From positions 62,001-126,000 of the forward strand of contig DAHUYW010000003.1 of NCBI GenBank assembly GCA_027306915.1: a stretch of 64,000 nucleotides of DNA. Direction: 5' to 3'. Of the stretch, positions 51,601 to 59,509 are shown piece after piece. The position numbers and the translations under genes are program-made. The notes under the pieces were generated by a model, which had not been told where the DNA came from, did not search any database, and saw nothing but the letters and a program-made list of their open reading frames with translations. This DNA comes from Spirochaetales bacterium (GTDB lineage: Bacteria > Spirochaetota > Spirochaetia > DAHUYW01). Within the stretch, counting starts at the first letter, position 1; each line of letters opens with the position of its first letter.

Positions 51601-52236
51601 CTCGGGGTCGGCCTGCAACTGAACCGCTACGCGCCTCATCTCCTTCTCTGTGTCGCGCTCCTCAAACCGATCGGGGCGATCGTCCCTGGGGAGCTCGCCG
51701 CCCAGAGCCGAAGTCTCATCGACGAGTGGTCGCTGGGGCCGCTCTGCGAGACCTCCCTCCGCGATGCCGGGGCGCCTCGCTCGCTCTTGCCTCGCCTGGT
51801 ACAGCTCATCAAGATCCTCGTGCGGCAGCAGGACTGGCTGCGCGAGAGCGATCCGTCGCAGAGCGGCTACTCCGCGATGGTTCGCTTCCTTTCCGATCCC
51901 GAGACGCAGGGCTACCTCGGCGTCAATCGATATGAAGAGGTTCTCTGGTTCAACCGCGAGGCCTACTTGGACCTTGTGTGGTGGATCTCGGCGGCCGCAG
52001 CAGCCGGCGCTTTGGAAGGGACCGAGGCGGCAGAGGAAGCGAAAACGGCGATAGGACGGATCTTCAGCATCGTGCAGGACTGGCTTCGGATCCTCGACGA
52101 ATCTGAGTATAGAGTAGACAAGCTGGTCGCATCTCTCCGATCGCTTCACGAGACGAGAGAACGCTCGGCCGCCGCCGCGAAGAGAGCCTCGTCGCGCAAG
52201 CGCGGAACGCCCACGCCGAAATCCGGCGCTCATTGA
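48631..52236 (+). CDS. very large GH13 (alpha-amylase family) protein
   Basis: 1201 residues. The (beta/alpha)8 catalytic domain lies at about residues 350-740: region I DMVPNHTG (Asp421), nucleophile Asp541 in IRFDAAM, acid/base Glu606 in LLAEAFW, and Asp667 in MNNPDEE, so the three catalytic acids are present. A 350-residue helical N-terminal region and a 450-residue helical C-terminal region have no recognisable domain. There is no signal peptide, so it is cytoplasmic, perhaps acting on storage glucan. ATG 48631 follows AAGGA. Confidence 0.85.
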   Translation: MDEHSPLRLRLRLTKLAGDRSRCRGRGARREFHIARAVRGRYGLDEGLYSSSGNVIFANIHAVRLFAQNINSTRDLVRFPEQAVKAGQINAMALIDEILHYVAHLYQEHTGVRVFKEAHERLVRTLGKEVDATLEAFVAEFPPLAVHRNELSPSAYLAGTTGGIANREVILEELLLLWIANVNPAFAPFRELFDDSSLAEHSAYKKIVAELSDYFRGKPPFGPDNESVVDMLRRPALAVPHSLTGQLQYIRDRWGMLLGRFLLRLLSSLDLVREEEARFGWGAPGPAPQKALAFGGADLEHERFSPDREWMPRVVLIAKSALVWLDQLSKRYGRPIARLSDIPDEELDLLNAQGFTGLWLIGLWQRSKASRRIKQLCGNPEAEASAYSIDSYAIAQELGGWDSLSSLRERCWRRGIRLASDMVPNHTGIDSTWVVEHPERFIQTSEPPFPSYSYGGENLSSIPGVGIFLEDHYFTKSDAAVTFKRLDFNTGEARYIYHGNDGTHTPWNDTAQLNFLDPAVREAVIQTILHVAHNFPIIRFDAAMTLAKRHIQRLWYPEPGAGGAIPSRSEYGITKEDFESAIPVEFWREVVDRVASELPDTLLLAEAFWMMEGYFVRTLGMHRVYNSAFMNMLKSEDNASYRATIKNTLEFDPDILKRFVNFMNNPDEETAIAQFGKGDKYFGVCTMMVTMPGLPMFGHGQIEGFAEKYGMEYRRAYRQEVPDEDLVRRHEREIFPLMKERHLFAEVGSFRLYDFYTSNQTVDENVFAYSNRCGEESALVVYNNRIERTAGWINRSVPYALKEPGSGKRKVSTTLASALGLHGEGERYAVLREQRSGLSFIRSSGELCERGLYVELAGYQTQVFLRIFEVQDNEQHHYGRLAAKLSGRGVPDVDAALREIFLEPVHLAFSRVMNASLLARLAGAAGEEKKSLLESLGPDYREFLRLGSDYSSGDFREEIVGRMERSVGAVREVVALANGSLPALEGYASYLGVGLQLNRYAPHLLLCVALLKPIGAIVPGELAAQSRSLIDEWSLGPLCETSLRDAGAPRSLLPRLVQLIKILVRQQDWLRESDPSQSGYSAMVRFLSDPETQGYLGVNRYEEVLWFNREAYLDLVWWISAAAAAGALEGTEAAEEAKTAIGRIFSIVQDWLRILDESEYRVDKLVASLRSLHETRERSAAAAKRASSRKRGTPTPKSGAH

Positions 52237-52262
52237 CGGCCGTAACCGCTAGACGGTAGTAT
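52233..52262 (+). promoter_or_regulatory. promoter of the Rossmann-like gene, apparently leaderless
   Basis: TTGACG (52233-52238, containing the stop of the GH13 gene), 18-base spacer, TAGTAT (52257-52262), then 8 bases to ATG 52271, without a ribosome binding site. Confidence 0.55.
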
Positions 52263-52270
52263 TGCTCCCC

Positions 52271-52957
52271 ATGAAAAGCACCATGTTGATCACCGGGAAA
52301 GAGACTCCGCTCGGCGCTGCGCTCGTCGAGCGTGCGCTCGCGGATGACCGAGCGGTCATTGCCACGACGGACGTCGCACCCCGCAAGCGCAGCCGGCGAG
52401 GCAAGGAACGCGAGGATAAGGAGGCTGACCGGCGGCTCCTTCTGGTACCGTGGACCAAACAATCGGCCCTCTCGGCGAGGAACATTATTCTGCGCGGCGT
52501 GTCTACCTTTAATTCGATCGATGAAGCCGTCATCGTGCACGGCCTCGCCCGGGAATCCCGCCCGCTTCACGAGCTCACCCTGACGGCGATCCAGCAGGGA
52601 ATCGACGTGCTCGTAAAGGGCGAGCTCTTTCTTATCCGGGAAGTGCTTCATTACTTTCTGCGCAAGCGAGGGGGAGTCCTCTCCCTCGTGCTCAATACCG
52701 AGGGTGATGAAGCCCTCTCCACGATCGACTCGGCGGCGGTCGCGAGCTTCAGCGCCGTGGTCAAGGCAGTCATGAACACCTACCAGAACGAGCCGGTGAT
52801 CATCAACGGCTTCGAGACCGCATCGGCCGACATGGAGGAGTTTGCTGCCTTCATCTTGAGCAGCTCGGGCGATCGGTCGCGAAACGGCGGCGGCAAGATC
52901 TATCGTTTCTCCGACAAGACGGGCTTTCGCCCGTTCGCTTCTCGAAGAAGAACGTAG
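52271..52957 (+). CDS. SDR/Rossmann-like protein of unknown function
   Basis: A 228-residue soluble protein. MLITGKETPLGAALVERAL is a variant of the SDR TGxxxGxG nucleotide motif (the last Gly being Ala-like shifted), followed by a basic insert (RKRSRRGKERED). HGLAR and STIDSAAVASFSAVVKAV replace the usual SDR motifs, and there is no YxxxK. It may bind a nucleotide without being a dehydrogenase. Function unknown. Start ATG 52271 sits 8 bases after a -10 element. Confidence 0.6.
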   Translation: MKSTMLITGKETPLGAALVERALADDRAVIATTDVAPRKRSRRGKEREDKEADRRLLLVPWTKQSALSARNIILRGVSTFNSIDEAVIVHGLARESRPLHELTLTAIQQGIDVLVKGELFLIREVLHYFLRKRGGVLSLVLNTEGDEALSTIDSAAVASFSAVVKAVMNTYQNEPVIINGFETASADMEEFAAFILSSSGDRSRNGGGKIYRFSDKTGFRPFASRRRT

Positions 52958-52978
52958 CCGGATGTGGACGGCGGAAGA

Positions 52979-53007
52979 GCGGAGACCGCGGTCCGTCTGC
53001 GTTTTTT
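52979..53007 (+). terminator. candidate terminator after the Rossmann-like gene
   Basis: GCGGAGAC, loop CGCG, GTC-CG-TCTGC (8 pairs with a 2-base bulge, one G-T), then a run of six T. Confidence 0.4.
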
Positions 53008-53118
53008 CCCGCCGGACCTCGACGAGGCGTTGCAGGGGCAAGAGCGTGCCGTGCCGAGCCTGCTTCGGCAGAACGGTCACAATTGACTAACATCGAAGGA
53101 AACAGCTAAGGTTGCCGA

Positions 53119-54351
53119 ATGAAAATCTGGGTGAAGCTGCTGTTGGGAAGCGCTGTCGGGATAGCTCTCGGTCTTTTTCTCCCGCTCAACGATGGGGCAA
53201 CCGCTAAGGTCCTTTCCACCGTCTCCGAGGTAATCCTCTCCATCGGGAAATGGGTGATCTTTCCCCTCGTGTTCTTCTCGCTTGCGGTCGGGACCTTCGA
53301 GCTGCGGCAAGAGAAGAAGGTGCTGCGCGTTTACGGACGAATGCTTCTCTACATCGCGGGAGGAGCGCTCGCTCTCGTCATCGTCGGCGTCATCTCCGTG
53401 ATCGCCTTCTCTCCCGCGCGTATCCCAATCATCGACGAGGCGCACGTCGCCCTTTCCATTCCCAGCTTCACCAGCATCCTTTTCCAGCTCTTCCCGGCGA
53501 ATTTGTTTCTGATCTTCACGGACAAGGGCGACTACCTGTTTCCGATAGCGTTTCTCGCCTTCTTTCTCGGACTCAACTTCACGTTTGACAGGCTGATCAC
53601 TAAGCCGGCCACCCAGCTGTTCGACTCTCTCTCGCGCATCTTCTACCACATCAACAGCTTCATCTCCGAGATTATTGCAGTCGGCATGATAGCGCTCGCG
53701 GCTTTTTTTGTCGTCGGTATTCGAGCCGATTCCGATTTCGGCTTGTTTTCTCAGCTCATCATCGTCCTCGGGATCGACACCGTTATCATCGTCTTCGGGA
53801 TCTTCCCGATCCTCCTCTATTATCTCGGCGAGAAAGAGAATCCCTACCGGTGGCTGTACGGTACCGTTGCGTCGGGGCTCACGGGCTTCTTGTCCGGGAA
53901 TACCTACTTCTCGTTGTCGATGCTCATCCGCCACGGCAAGGAAAGCCACGGGGTTCCCCGCAAGGTCGGTGCGACCACCTTCCCCTTCGCGGTTCTCTTC
54001 GGCCGCATCGGAACGGCCTTCGTGACCGCGGTCTCCTTCATGATAGTCCTCAAATCCTACTCCAGTCTCGGCGTCTCCTTGTTCCAGGCGCTCTTGGTGG
54101 TGGGGCTGTCTTTCCTCGTAACCTTTCTCCTCGGCTCGGTTCCGGGCGCCGGGAGCTTCGTGGCGCTGTCGGTAGTCTGCGGGATGTACGGGAGGGGACT
54201 TGAACAGGGCTTCCTCATCTTGAAGCCGGTCGCTCCGATTCTCATAAGCTTCGGCACCCTCATTGACGTTCTATCGGCCGCCCTCATGTCGCTCCTTGTC
54301 GCGCGGCACGAAGAGGTCCAGAAAGAGATCGACGCGAAAGACTACGTCTAA
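53119..54351 (+). CDS. dicarboxylate/amino acid:cation symporter (DAACS family)
   Basis: A 410-residue membrane carrier with about eight segments. The family serine-rich hairpin is represented by FLSGNTYFSLSML near residue 258, and the substrate-binding segment is LSFLVTFLLGSVPGAGSFVALS near residue 332 (quoted in part). It takes up glutamate, aspartate or C4-dicarboxylates with Na+ or H+. ATG 53119 has AAGG 7 bases upstream. A TTGACT at 53083 may be its -35. Confidence 0.85.
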   Translation: MKIWVKLLLGSAVGIALGLFLPLNDGATAKVLSTVSEVILSIGKWVIFPLVFFSLAVGTFELRQEKKVLRVYGRMLLYIAGGALALVIVGVISVIAFSPARIPIIDEAHVALSIPSFTSILFQLFPANLFLIFTDKGDYLFPIAFLAFFLGLNFTFDRLITKPATQLFDSLSRIFYHINSFISEIIAVGMIALAAFFVVGIRADSDFGLFSQLIIVLGIDTVIIVFGIFPILLYYLGEKENPYRWLYGTVASGLTGFLSGNTYFSLSMLIRHGKESHGVPRKVGATTFPFAVLFGRIGTAFVTAVSFMIVLKSYSSLGVSLFQALLVVGLSFLVTFLLGSVPGAGSFVALSVVCGMYGRGLEQGFLILKPVAPILISFGTLIDVLSAALMSLLVARHEEVQKEIDAKDYV

Positions 54352-54427
54352 CAGGGTTGCTCAAGATCGTGAAGGAAGCGCGCACAGTCGGGCGACAAGT
54401 GCGGCGTCTGGCTGCGAGGTGACCGGC

Positions 54428-55084
54428 TCACAAGCTGAAGCGGAATCCGATGTTCCCGTCGATCATCATTTGATCCCAAAATGGGAGCCCCTCTCCGTCC
54501 CAGAGATGGAAGATAGGGAAGAAGCTTCGGAGGCGCAGCTCGAGCGCCAGCCCGGATAGAACCTGCCAGTCAAAAAACACCTGCGCCGTCGGATAGAAGA
54601 AGCGCCCCTTTCCGAACAGGTAGGCGCTCATTGCGCCCGCCTCGCTTCCGCCCGTTCCCCACGAGACCGTAGGAACGCGCAACATCAGCGCGGGCGACAC
54701 CCCGACGCCGATCGCCGTCTGTTTCGAAAGGGTGAAGGTGTAGCGAATTGGAAGATCGAGAAGAATCCCCAGATACCACACTGAATTCGCGAACTCGATC
54801 TCCGTGGGAACCGCTCGCGTCGGATCGGAGTAGACCTGCAGCTGATATTGCGTTCCGGTGAAGTCGAGCTCGGGCGCGAAGGAGATGGCTGGGGTTATTG
54901 CGATAGGGACGGCAATACCAAGGGTATCGAGCAGCGGGCTTGGCGCACCTTCGGACGACGAGTTCCCGAGCCAGAGAAGGCCCGCGCGCGCCTCGATGCT
55001 TTTCACCGAGAGTGCCCCCGCGGGGACAAGCAGCGCCGCGAACATCAGCATCGCGCATGCAAAGGGTCTTGCGCCGAATCCCAC
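54428..55084 (-). CDS. predicted outer membrane protein
   Basis: 218 residues: a signal sequence (FACAMLMFAALLVPAGALS) then amphipathic beta-strands rich in aromatics and Gly (EARAGLLWLGNS, NSVWYLGILLDLPIRYTF, AIGVGVSPALMLR), ending in GNIGFRFSL. No known family recognised. GTG 55084 is the chosen start because AAGGAG lies 7 bases upstream; ATG 55051 and 55045 are alternatives. A TATAGT lies about 30 bases upstream as a possible -10. It converges on the DAACS gene. Confidence 0.6.
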   Translation of the reverse strand: MGFGARPFACAMLMFAALLVPAGALSVKSIEARAGLLWLGNSSSEGAPSPLLDTLGIAVPIAITPAISFAPELDFTGTQYQLQVYSDPTRAVPTEIEFANSVWYLGILLDLPIRYTFTLSKQTAIGVGVSPALMLRVPTVSWGTGGSEAGAMSAYLFGKGRFFYPTAQVFFDWQVLSGLALELRLRSFFPIFHLWDGEGLPFWDQMMIDGNIGFRFSL

Positions 55085-55127
55085 CTCGTTGCTCCTTGTG
55101 GACTGACTATACCACATCCGGCGGCCA

Positions 55128-56399
55128 TTATCGCTTCGGCTCCCTCTGTCCGTGGACCGCGGATCGCGCTCCGACCGCCGGCGCGGCCGTTCGAACGAAG
55201 AGCCCTGCCGCTCCCACCTCGGTGAAGCGCTGGCGCTCCCAGGCGATGACCAGCTGTTTTCCGTCGCACCAGAGATCGGTATAGGCGTAGCCTGGTGGAA
55301 GGAGGGGGAGGGGAATGGATTGCGGCCGGGCGGCCGCGGAATCCCCTTCGCCCCTCGGCTCGGGGAGCAAGGGCGACTCGGAGGCGCCACCGGCGACAAC
55401 GACCTTGTCCGCCGCGAGCGCGTAGTATGCGCTCCCGTCGCGGAACACCGGCACGGTCAGAAGATCGGCATCCCCGGCAAAGAGCTTCTTCGCCGGTCCG
55501 GCCCGGTAGCGATCCAGCCACGCGAGCGCGGGCTTCCTCACGAGATAGTCGATGACCGTCGCTCGTCCTGCCGTCTCCGCAATGACCGCGTTGATCGCCT
55601 GCAGGGGTCGGGGGGCCGCGCTGATGGAGCGATAGCCGTAGGAGTCGAAGAAGGCGCGGCGCGACATCGTCTGCTCCGCCCCGTTCTCGGGTGCGTACAT
55701 CTCGTACCTGAACTCGATCCGGCGTGGAGTAGTTCGCTTCCACGACATGGCCCACCGGCCGTTGGGAAGGTGCACCACGTCGGAGGCCTCCCAACCTGCC
55801 TTCGTGAGCGGTAGGGCTTCGGCCGTGAGCGAGCCGTCCGCCGGATCGATGCGCGCCAACGAGACCGGCGGAGAGAGCGGCGACGGCGTTTCGAAGAGCG
55901 TGTTCCGATACAGATCGACGAGCACGTCGGGCCCGTCGGCATAGATTCCGTTGATGGTGCGCCCGGCAAACAGAGCCCGATCTTCGAAGGAGGCCGTCTC
56001 CGACGTGGTGAATGGGTCCACCGCGAGGGCAACTACGCCCCAGCCGTTGACCGCGAGAAAGAGGCGCCCTTCCATCTGCAGGAATCCGGCAATGCGCGAC
56101 TGTACGGTCCATGGCAGGAAGGGGACGCCTGAGTCTACGGGCCCGTCGCTCGGACGCAGCCCTCCGTCGTCGAGGAGGTACCAAGCGCCGGGCGCGGGCG
56201 AAACGGATTGGATAGACGACGAGAGCGTGGTCGGTTGGCGGAGCGACCCGGAGTCCGGCACTCTGAGAGCCGCCTCCCTGCCGCCTGCGGAGCACGAAAG
56301 AAGCGCCGCGCACCCCGCGAACGCCGCAGCGAGCAGGTGCCGCCCCACGGGCCGACCCCTGTCGCGATTGCCCGCGAGCCTTCCGACTGCCATGTGCAT
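55128..56399 (-). CDS. predicted lipoprotein of unknown function
   Basis: 423 residues with a basic N-terminus, a hydrophobic segment and a spirochaete-style lipobox LLSCSAGG (Cys about residue 36). The rest is a repeated pattern of short beta-strands (GRLFLAVNGWGVVALAVD, VLVDLYRNTLFETP) suggesting a beta-propeller. No family recognised. ATG 56399 (or 56393) lies 6 bases after the proS stop, so it is probably in the proS message, yet has no clear link to it. Confidence 0.65.
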   Translation of the reverse strand: MHMAVGRLAGNRDRGRPVGRHLLAAAFAGCAALLSCSAGGREAALRVPDSGSLRQPTTLSSSIQSVSPAPGAWYLLDDGGLRPSDGPVDSGVPFLPWTVQSRIAGFLQMEGRLFLAVNGWGVVALAVDPFTTSETASFEDRALFAGRTINGIYADGPDVLVDLYRNTLFETPSPLSPPVSLARIDPADGSLTAEALPLTKAGWEASDVVHLPNGRWAMSWKRTTPRRIEFRYEMYAPENGAEQTMSRRAFFDSYGYRSISAAPRPLQAINAVIAETAGRATVIDYLVRKPALAWLDRYRAGPAKKLFAGDADLLTVPVFRDGSAYYALAADKVVVAGGASESPLLPEPRGEGDSAAARPQSIPLPLLPPGYAYTDLWCDGKQLVIAWERQRFTEVGAAGLFVRTAAPAVGARSAVHGQREPKR

Positions 56400-56405
56400 C
56401 AGGCG

Positions 56406-57836
56406 TCAGTAGGCGCGGGCGAATATCCCGCGGACGACCGCGTCTTTCCCGCAGTAGACGCACCTCCCGGCGTCCTTGCCGCTCCCGGTGAGCGGCAGCA
56501 CGCGGATGGTCGCCTTGGTCTCCTCCTTGATCTTCGCCTCGCAGTCCGCCGAGCCGCACCACCCGGCCTCGACGAAGCCCCCGTCGCCCTCGAACAGCCT
56601 CTTGAGCTCTTCGTAGCTCCCCGCCTGAAAGGTGTTGCGGTCGCGGAAATCCTTCGCCCTCCCGTACAGAGCCTTCTGGATCTCCGCAAGAAGCTCCTTG
56701 ATGCGAAGCGCCACCCCTTCGGCCGCTACGGCCTCCTTGGCGCCCGTATCCCGTCGAACGACGGTCACCTTCCCCGCGTCCATGTCCCGCGGCCCGATCT
56801 CGACACGGAGGGGGACCCCAAGCAGCTCCCACTCCGAGAACTTCCATCCCGGGGAGTTGGCGTCGTCATCGTCGAGCTCCACGCGAAACGCCCCCCGAAG
56901 GCTGCGGTGAAGCGCGCGAGCGTATTCGACCACCCTTTCCTTCGTTTCGTTCTTGTAGATTGGGATGATGACGACCTCCGTCGGTGCGATAGCGGGCGGG
57001 ACGACGAGGCCCTTGTCGTCCGAGTGGGCCATGACTATCGCGCCGATCAGGCGCGTCGAGACCCCCCACGAGGAGGCCCACACATAGTCGAGGCGGCCGT
57101 CCGCAGTCTGGAAGGTGACATCGAATGCCTTTGCGAAGTTCTGGCCGAGGAAGTGCGAGGTACCCGCCTGAAGCGCCCTGCGGTCCTGCATCATCGCCTC
57201 GATGGCATAGGTGTTCACCGCTCCTGCAAACTTCTCCGACTCAGACTTGATACCCGCCAGCACGGGGAGGGCCAAATATTCTTCCGCAACACGGCGATAA
57301 AGCTCGAGAATTCGAAGGGTTTCCTCGCGAGCCTCCTCGGCGGTCGCATGAGCCGTATGCCCCTCTTGCCACAGGAACTCCGTCGTGCGCAGGAACAGGC
57401 GGGTGCGCTTTTCCCATCGCAGCACGTTTGCCCACTGGTTGATAAGGAGCGGCAGATCCCGATAGGACTGAATCCACTTCTTATACATGCTCCAGATGAT
57501 GGTCTCCGAAGTGGGACGAACGACGAGCGGCTCCTCCAGCTCTTCGCCTCCGGCGTGGGTGACAACGGCGAGCTCGGGAGAGAAGCCTTCGACATGCTCC
57601 GCCTCCCGGCGCAGAAAGCTTTCCGGGATCAGCAACGGGAAGTACGCGTTCGAATGGCCGGTCTCCTTGAACATCCCGTCCAGCACGCTCTGAATTCTCT
57701 CCCACAACGCGTAGCCGCGCGGCCGGATAACCATGCAGCCCTTGACCGGCGCGTAGTCGGCAAGGCGCGCATTGAGCACGATGTCTACGTACCACTGTGA
57801 GTAGTCGGTTGCGCGAGGCGTTATCTTCTCTGCCAT
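56406..57836 (-). CDS. proS: prolyl-tRNA synthetase, archaeal/eukaryotic-like (type 2) form
   Basis: A 476-residue class II synthetase that charges tRNA-Pro. Motif 2 is [22 protein letters not shown] (quoted in part), and motif 3 includes the loop near [18 protein letters not shown]. No editing insertion domain is present. The C-terminus has Cys-containing zinc-like motifs (WCGSAD, CVYCGKD) and ends in Tyr, both typical of the archaeal type. ATG 57836 follows GGGGGAACA; a strong promoter is at 57858. Confidence 0.93.
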   Translation of the reverse strand: MAEKITPRATDYSQWYVDIVLNARLADYAPVKGCMVIRPRGYALWERIQSVLDGMFKETGHSNAYFPLLIPESFLRREAEHVEGFSPELAVVTHAGGEELEEPLVVRPTSETIIWSMYKKWIQSYRDLPLLINQWANVLRWEKRTRLFLRTTEFLWQEGHTAHATAEEAREETLRILELYRRVAEEYLALPVLAGIKSESEKFAGAVNTYAIEAMMQDRRALQAGTSHFLGQNFAKAFDVTFQTADGRLDYVWASSWGVSTRLIGAIVMAHSDDKGLVVPPAIAPTEVVIIPIYKNETKERVVEYARALHRSLRGAFRVELDDDDANSPGWKFSEWELLGVPLRVEIGPRDMDAGKVTVVRRDTGAKEAVAAEGVALRIKELLAEIQKALYGRAKDFRDRNTFQAGSYEELKRLFEGDGGFVEAGWCGSADCEAKIKEETKATIRVLPLTGSGKDAGRCVYCGKDAVVRGIFARAY

Positions 57837-57857
57837 TGTTCCCCCATGGAAGAGAGC

Positions 57858-57886
57858 ATTCTAAGTTCCCTTCCGGGGTGTGTCAA
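57858..57886 (-). promoter_or_regulatory. promoter of proS
   Basis: Minus strand TTGACA (57886-57881), 17-base spacer, TAGAAT (57863-57858), about 20 bases before the start. Confidence 0.75.
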
Positions 57887-57897
57887 TAAAACCTGGA

Positions 57898-58584
57898 TCA
57901 GGGAGCGAGTGCGAGGGTATCCACCATGTATCGGACGTTCACCCCGTCCTTGTCCTTCTCCTGCTTTTCGATAACGAACACCAGCGAGCGATTGTTGGGG
58001 CCGACGACGATCCGCCGAATGCGGTAGCTCTCGACGCCAATTCGCTTGTAGTTGGGAAGCCCAACGGTGAAATGTAGAGTCTTGCCTTTGGCGGTGTGAA
58101 TCGTTACGTCTATGCTGAAGGACGAGCTCACCTGGCTGCTTGAGTATTGGAACTGATCGAGAGCCACGGTGTAGTCGTTCCCGGTCTGGAAATCTCGGAA
58201 ATGGAGTGTCGGTTTCGGCTGCTGTCCGTCAAGGAGCAGATACAGCACGCGGCCGGTTAGAAGGTGATTGATGTGGAGCCTTCTCGCGAGCGCGGCGTTG
58301 TCGGCTATGAGGTTGTAGAGCTCCCCCCTTCCGTCCTCTCCGGGCTCGAGAGAGCCGAGGTAGCGCCCCGATTTCTCCCCATTCGGCACAAACTGATCGT
58401 GGGCGACATCCACGGCGTAGAGGCCGGCGTAGGCAACCATGCCTTCGGTGACTCCATACTGCCCGAACATGAAGTATCTCGAATCAGGCGAAAAGCCGAG
58501 GTTCACGAAATTCGCGACGTCTCCTGCAAAAAGCAGCCCCGTGCAAAAAAAAAGAACAGCAGCAAGTGCCGACCGCTTTGTCAT
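57898..58584 (-). CDS. secreted protein, DUF2259-like
   Basis: A 228-residue protein with a signal peptide (ALAAVLFFCTGLLFAG) and a mature start DVANFVNLGFSPDSRYFMFGQYG, which is the pattern I recall for DUF2259, a family of predicted secreted proteins typical of spirochaetes. The rest is beta-rich, with a TYT-like region and a late RSLVFVIEKQEKDKDG. Function unknown. ATG 58584 follows AAAGGAGAGG. The family call is from memory. Confidence 0.6.
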   Translation of the reverse strand: MTKRSALAAVLFFCTGLLFAGDVANFVNLGFSPDSRYFMFGQYGVTEGMVAYAGLYAVDVAHDQFVPNGEKSGRYLGSLEPGEDGRGELYNLIADNAALARRLHINHLLTGRVLYLLLDGQQPKPTLHFRDFQTGNDYTVALDQFQYSSSQVSSSFSIDVTIHTAKGKTLHFTVGLPNYKRIGVESYRIRRIVVGPNNRSLVFVIEKQEKDKDGVNVRYMVDTLALAP

Positions 58585-58654
58585 ATGCCCCTCTCCTTTC
58601 TGTATCGTTCGTTTTCGACATTACTGTAGATTTTTCTGGGAAAGTGGCCTTAAA

Positions 58655-58670
58655 TGGCGATAGGTCGCCA
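58655..58670 (+). repeat. hairpin covering the start codon of the membrane protein gene
   Basis: TGGCGA, loop TAGG, TCGCCA: a perfect 6-bp stem whose last base is the A of the ATG at 58670. The loop holds the only purine-rich AGG near the start. Confidence 0.4.
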
Positions 58671-59476
58671 TGACGGTCAGCGTGAGAAACAACGTGCTTC
58701 TGGCTTCGCTGCTCTTTTGTGTAGCGCTCCTCGTCGCCTTCGCGATCGGGGTCGGCGGTCTGTACCTCACGAAGGCCGGCGGGCTCTCCCTCCCGGCCCT
58801 TTTCGAGAGCCAGGTGCACCGCCAGACGGCTCTCACGCTTTGTCGGCTGGCCGGCCTTCTTGTCTACTCGGTAGGGGCGGGCCTGGCCCTGCAGCGCTTT
58901 TTCCGCAAGACAGTCTCTTCCGAGATGTTCTTCTTCATATTCTTCGTCATCTCCCTCTCGTTCGAGGCCTTCCGGGCGGGGCCGTTGCTGCTGGAGCTGA
59001 GCAGTCAGCCTTCGTACTATGGGACGGTCCTCACACGGGTGGTGGAGTTCAGTCGATTCTTCGGTGTCTTTTGTCTGTTCATCTCCGGACTCTACGCCAC
59101 GGGCATCGACTACCCGAAATTCGAGACGGTGCTCGGGGTGGCGCTTCTGGTGGCGTTCGCGCTCGCCTTCTCCATACCCGTCGACTCCTCCACCTTCCTC
59201 CCCAGCCTGATGTACCGGATCGGCGGCGGGAATCAGATCCTTTTCGTCTTCCTCGCACTGGAGCTCTTCTCGATATTGAACTTCCTCCTTGCAGCCTACC
59301 TTCGCCGGGCAAAGGACTACCTGATTCTGACCGTCGGCCTCACGGCCGCAATCGTCGGAGAGGACCTCCTGCTTTTTGTTTCATGGACCCCTGCGGCGGC
59401 GGTCGGACTGGTCCTTTTGGTGGCGGGTACCATAGTCTTCGGCAACAGGACGCATGTGATCTACCTCTGGAGTTGA
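58670..59476 (+). CDS. polytopic membrane protein of unknown function
   Basis: A 268-residue protein with about seven to eight hydrophobic segments and few charged loops (FRKTVSSE, YLRRAKDY). The N-terminus is inside, with a positively charged stretch. No family I recognise. The -35 element of the downstream PBP1A gene overlaps its stop. GTG 58682 and 58694 are other in-frame starts, since ATG 58670 is inside a small hairpin. Confidence 0.55.
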   Translation: MTVSVRNNVLLASLLFCVALLVAFAIGVGGLYLTKAGGLSLPALFESQVHRQTALTLCRLAGLLVYSVGAGLALQRFFRKTVSSEMFFFIFFVISLSFEAFRAGPLLLELSSQPSYYGTVLTRVVEFSRFFGVFCLFISGLYATGIDYPKFETVLGVALLVAFALAFSIPVDSSTFLPSLMYRIGGGNQILFVFLALELFSILNFLLAAYLRRAKDYLILTVGLTAAIVGEDLLLFVSWTPAAAVGLVLLVAGTIVFGNRTHVIYLWS

Positions 59477-59501
59477 CAAAGAAATCTCAAGCTCCAATGA
59501 T
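59473..59501 (+). promoter_or_regulatory. promoter of the PBP1A gene, apparently leaderless
   Basis: TTGACA (59473-59478, overlapping the stop of the gene before), 17-base spacer, AATGAT (59496-59501), then 8 bases to ATG 59510; no ribosome binding site. Confidence 0.55.
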
Positions 59502-59509
59502 GTCTTTCA

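Noticed and set aside
49921..52233. 770-residue open frame opposite the GH13 gene
   Set aside because: High-GC third positions keep the reverse frame open; the plus-strand product has a complete catalytic triad.
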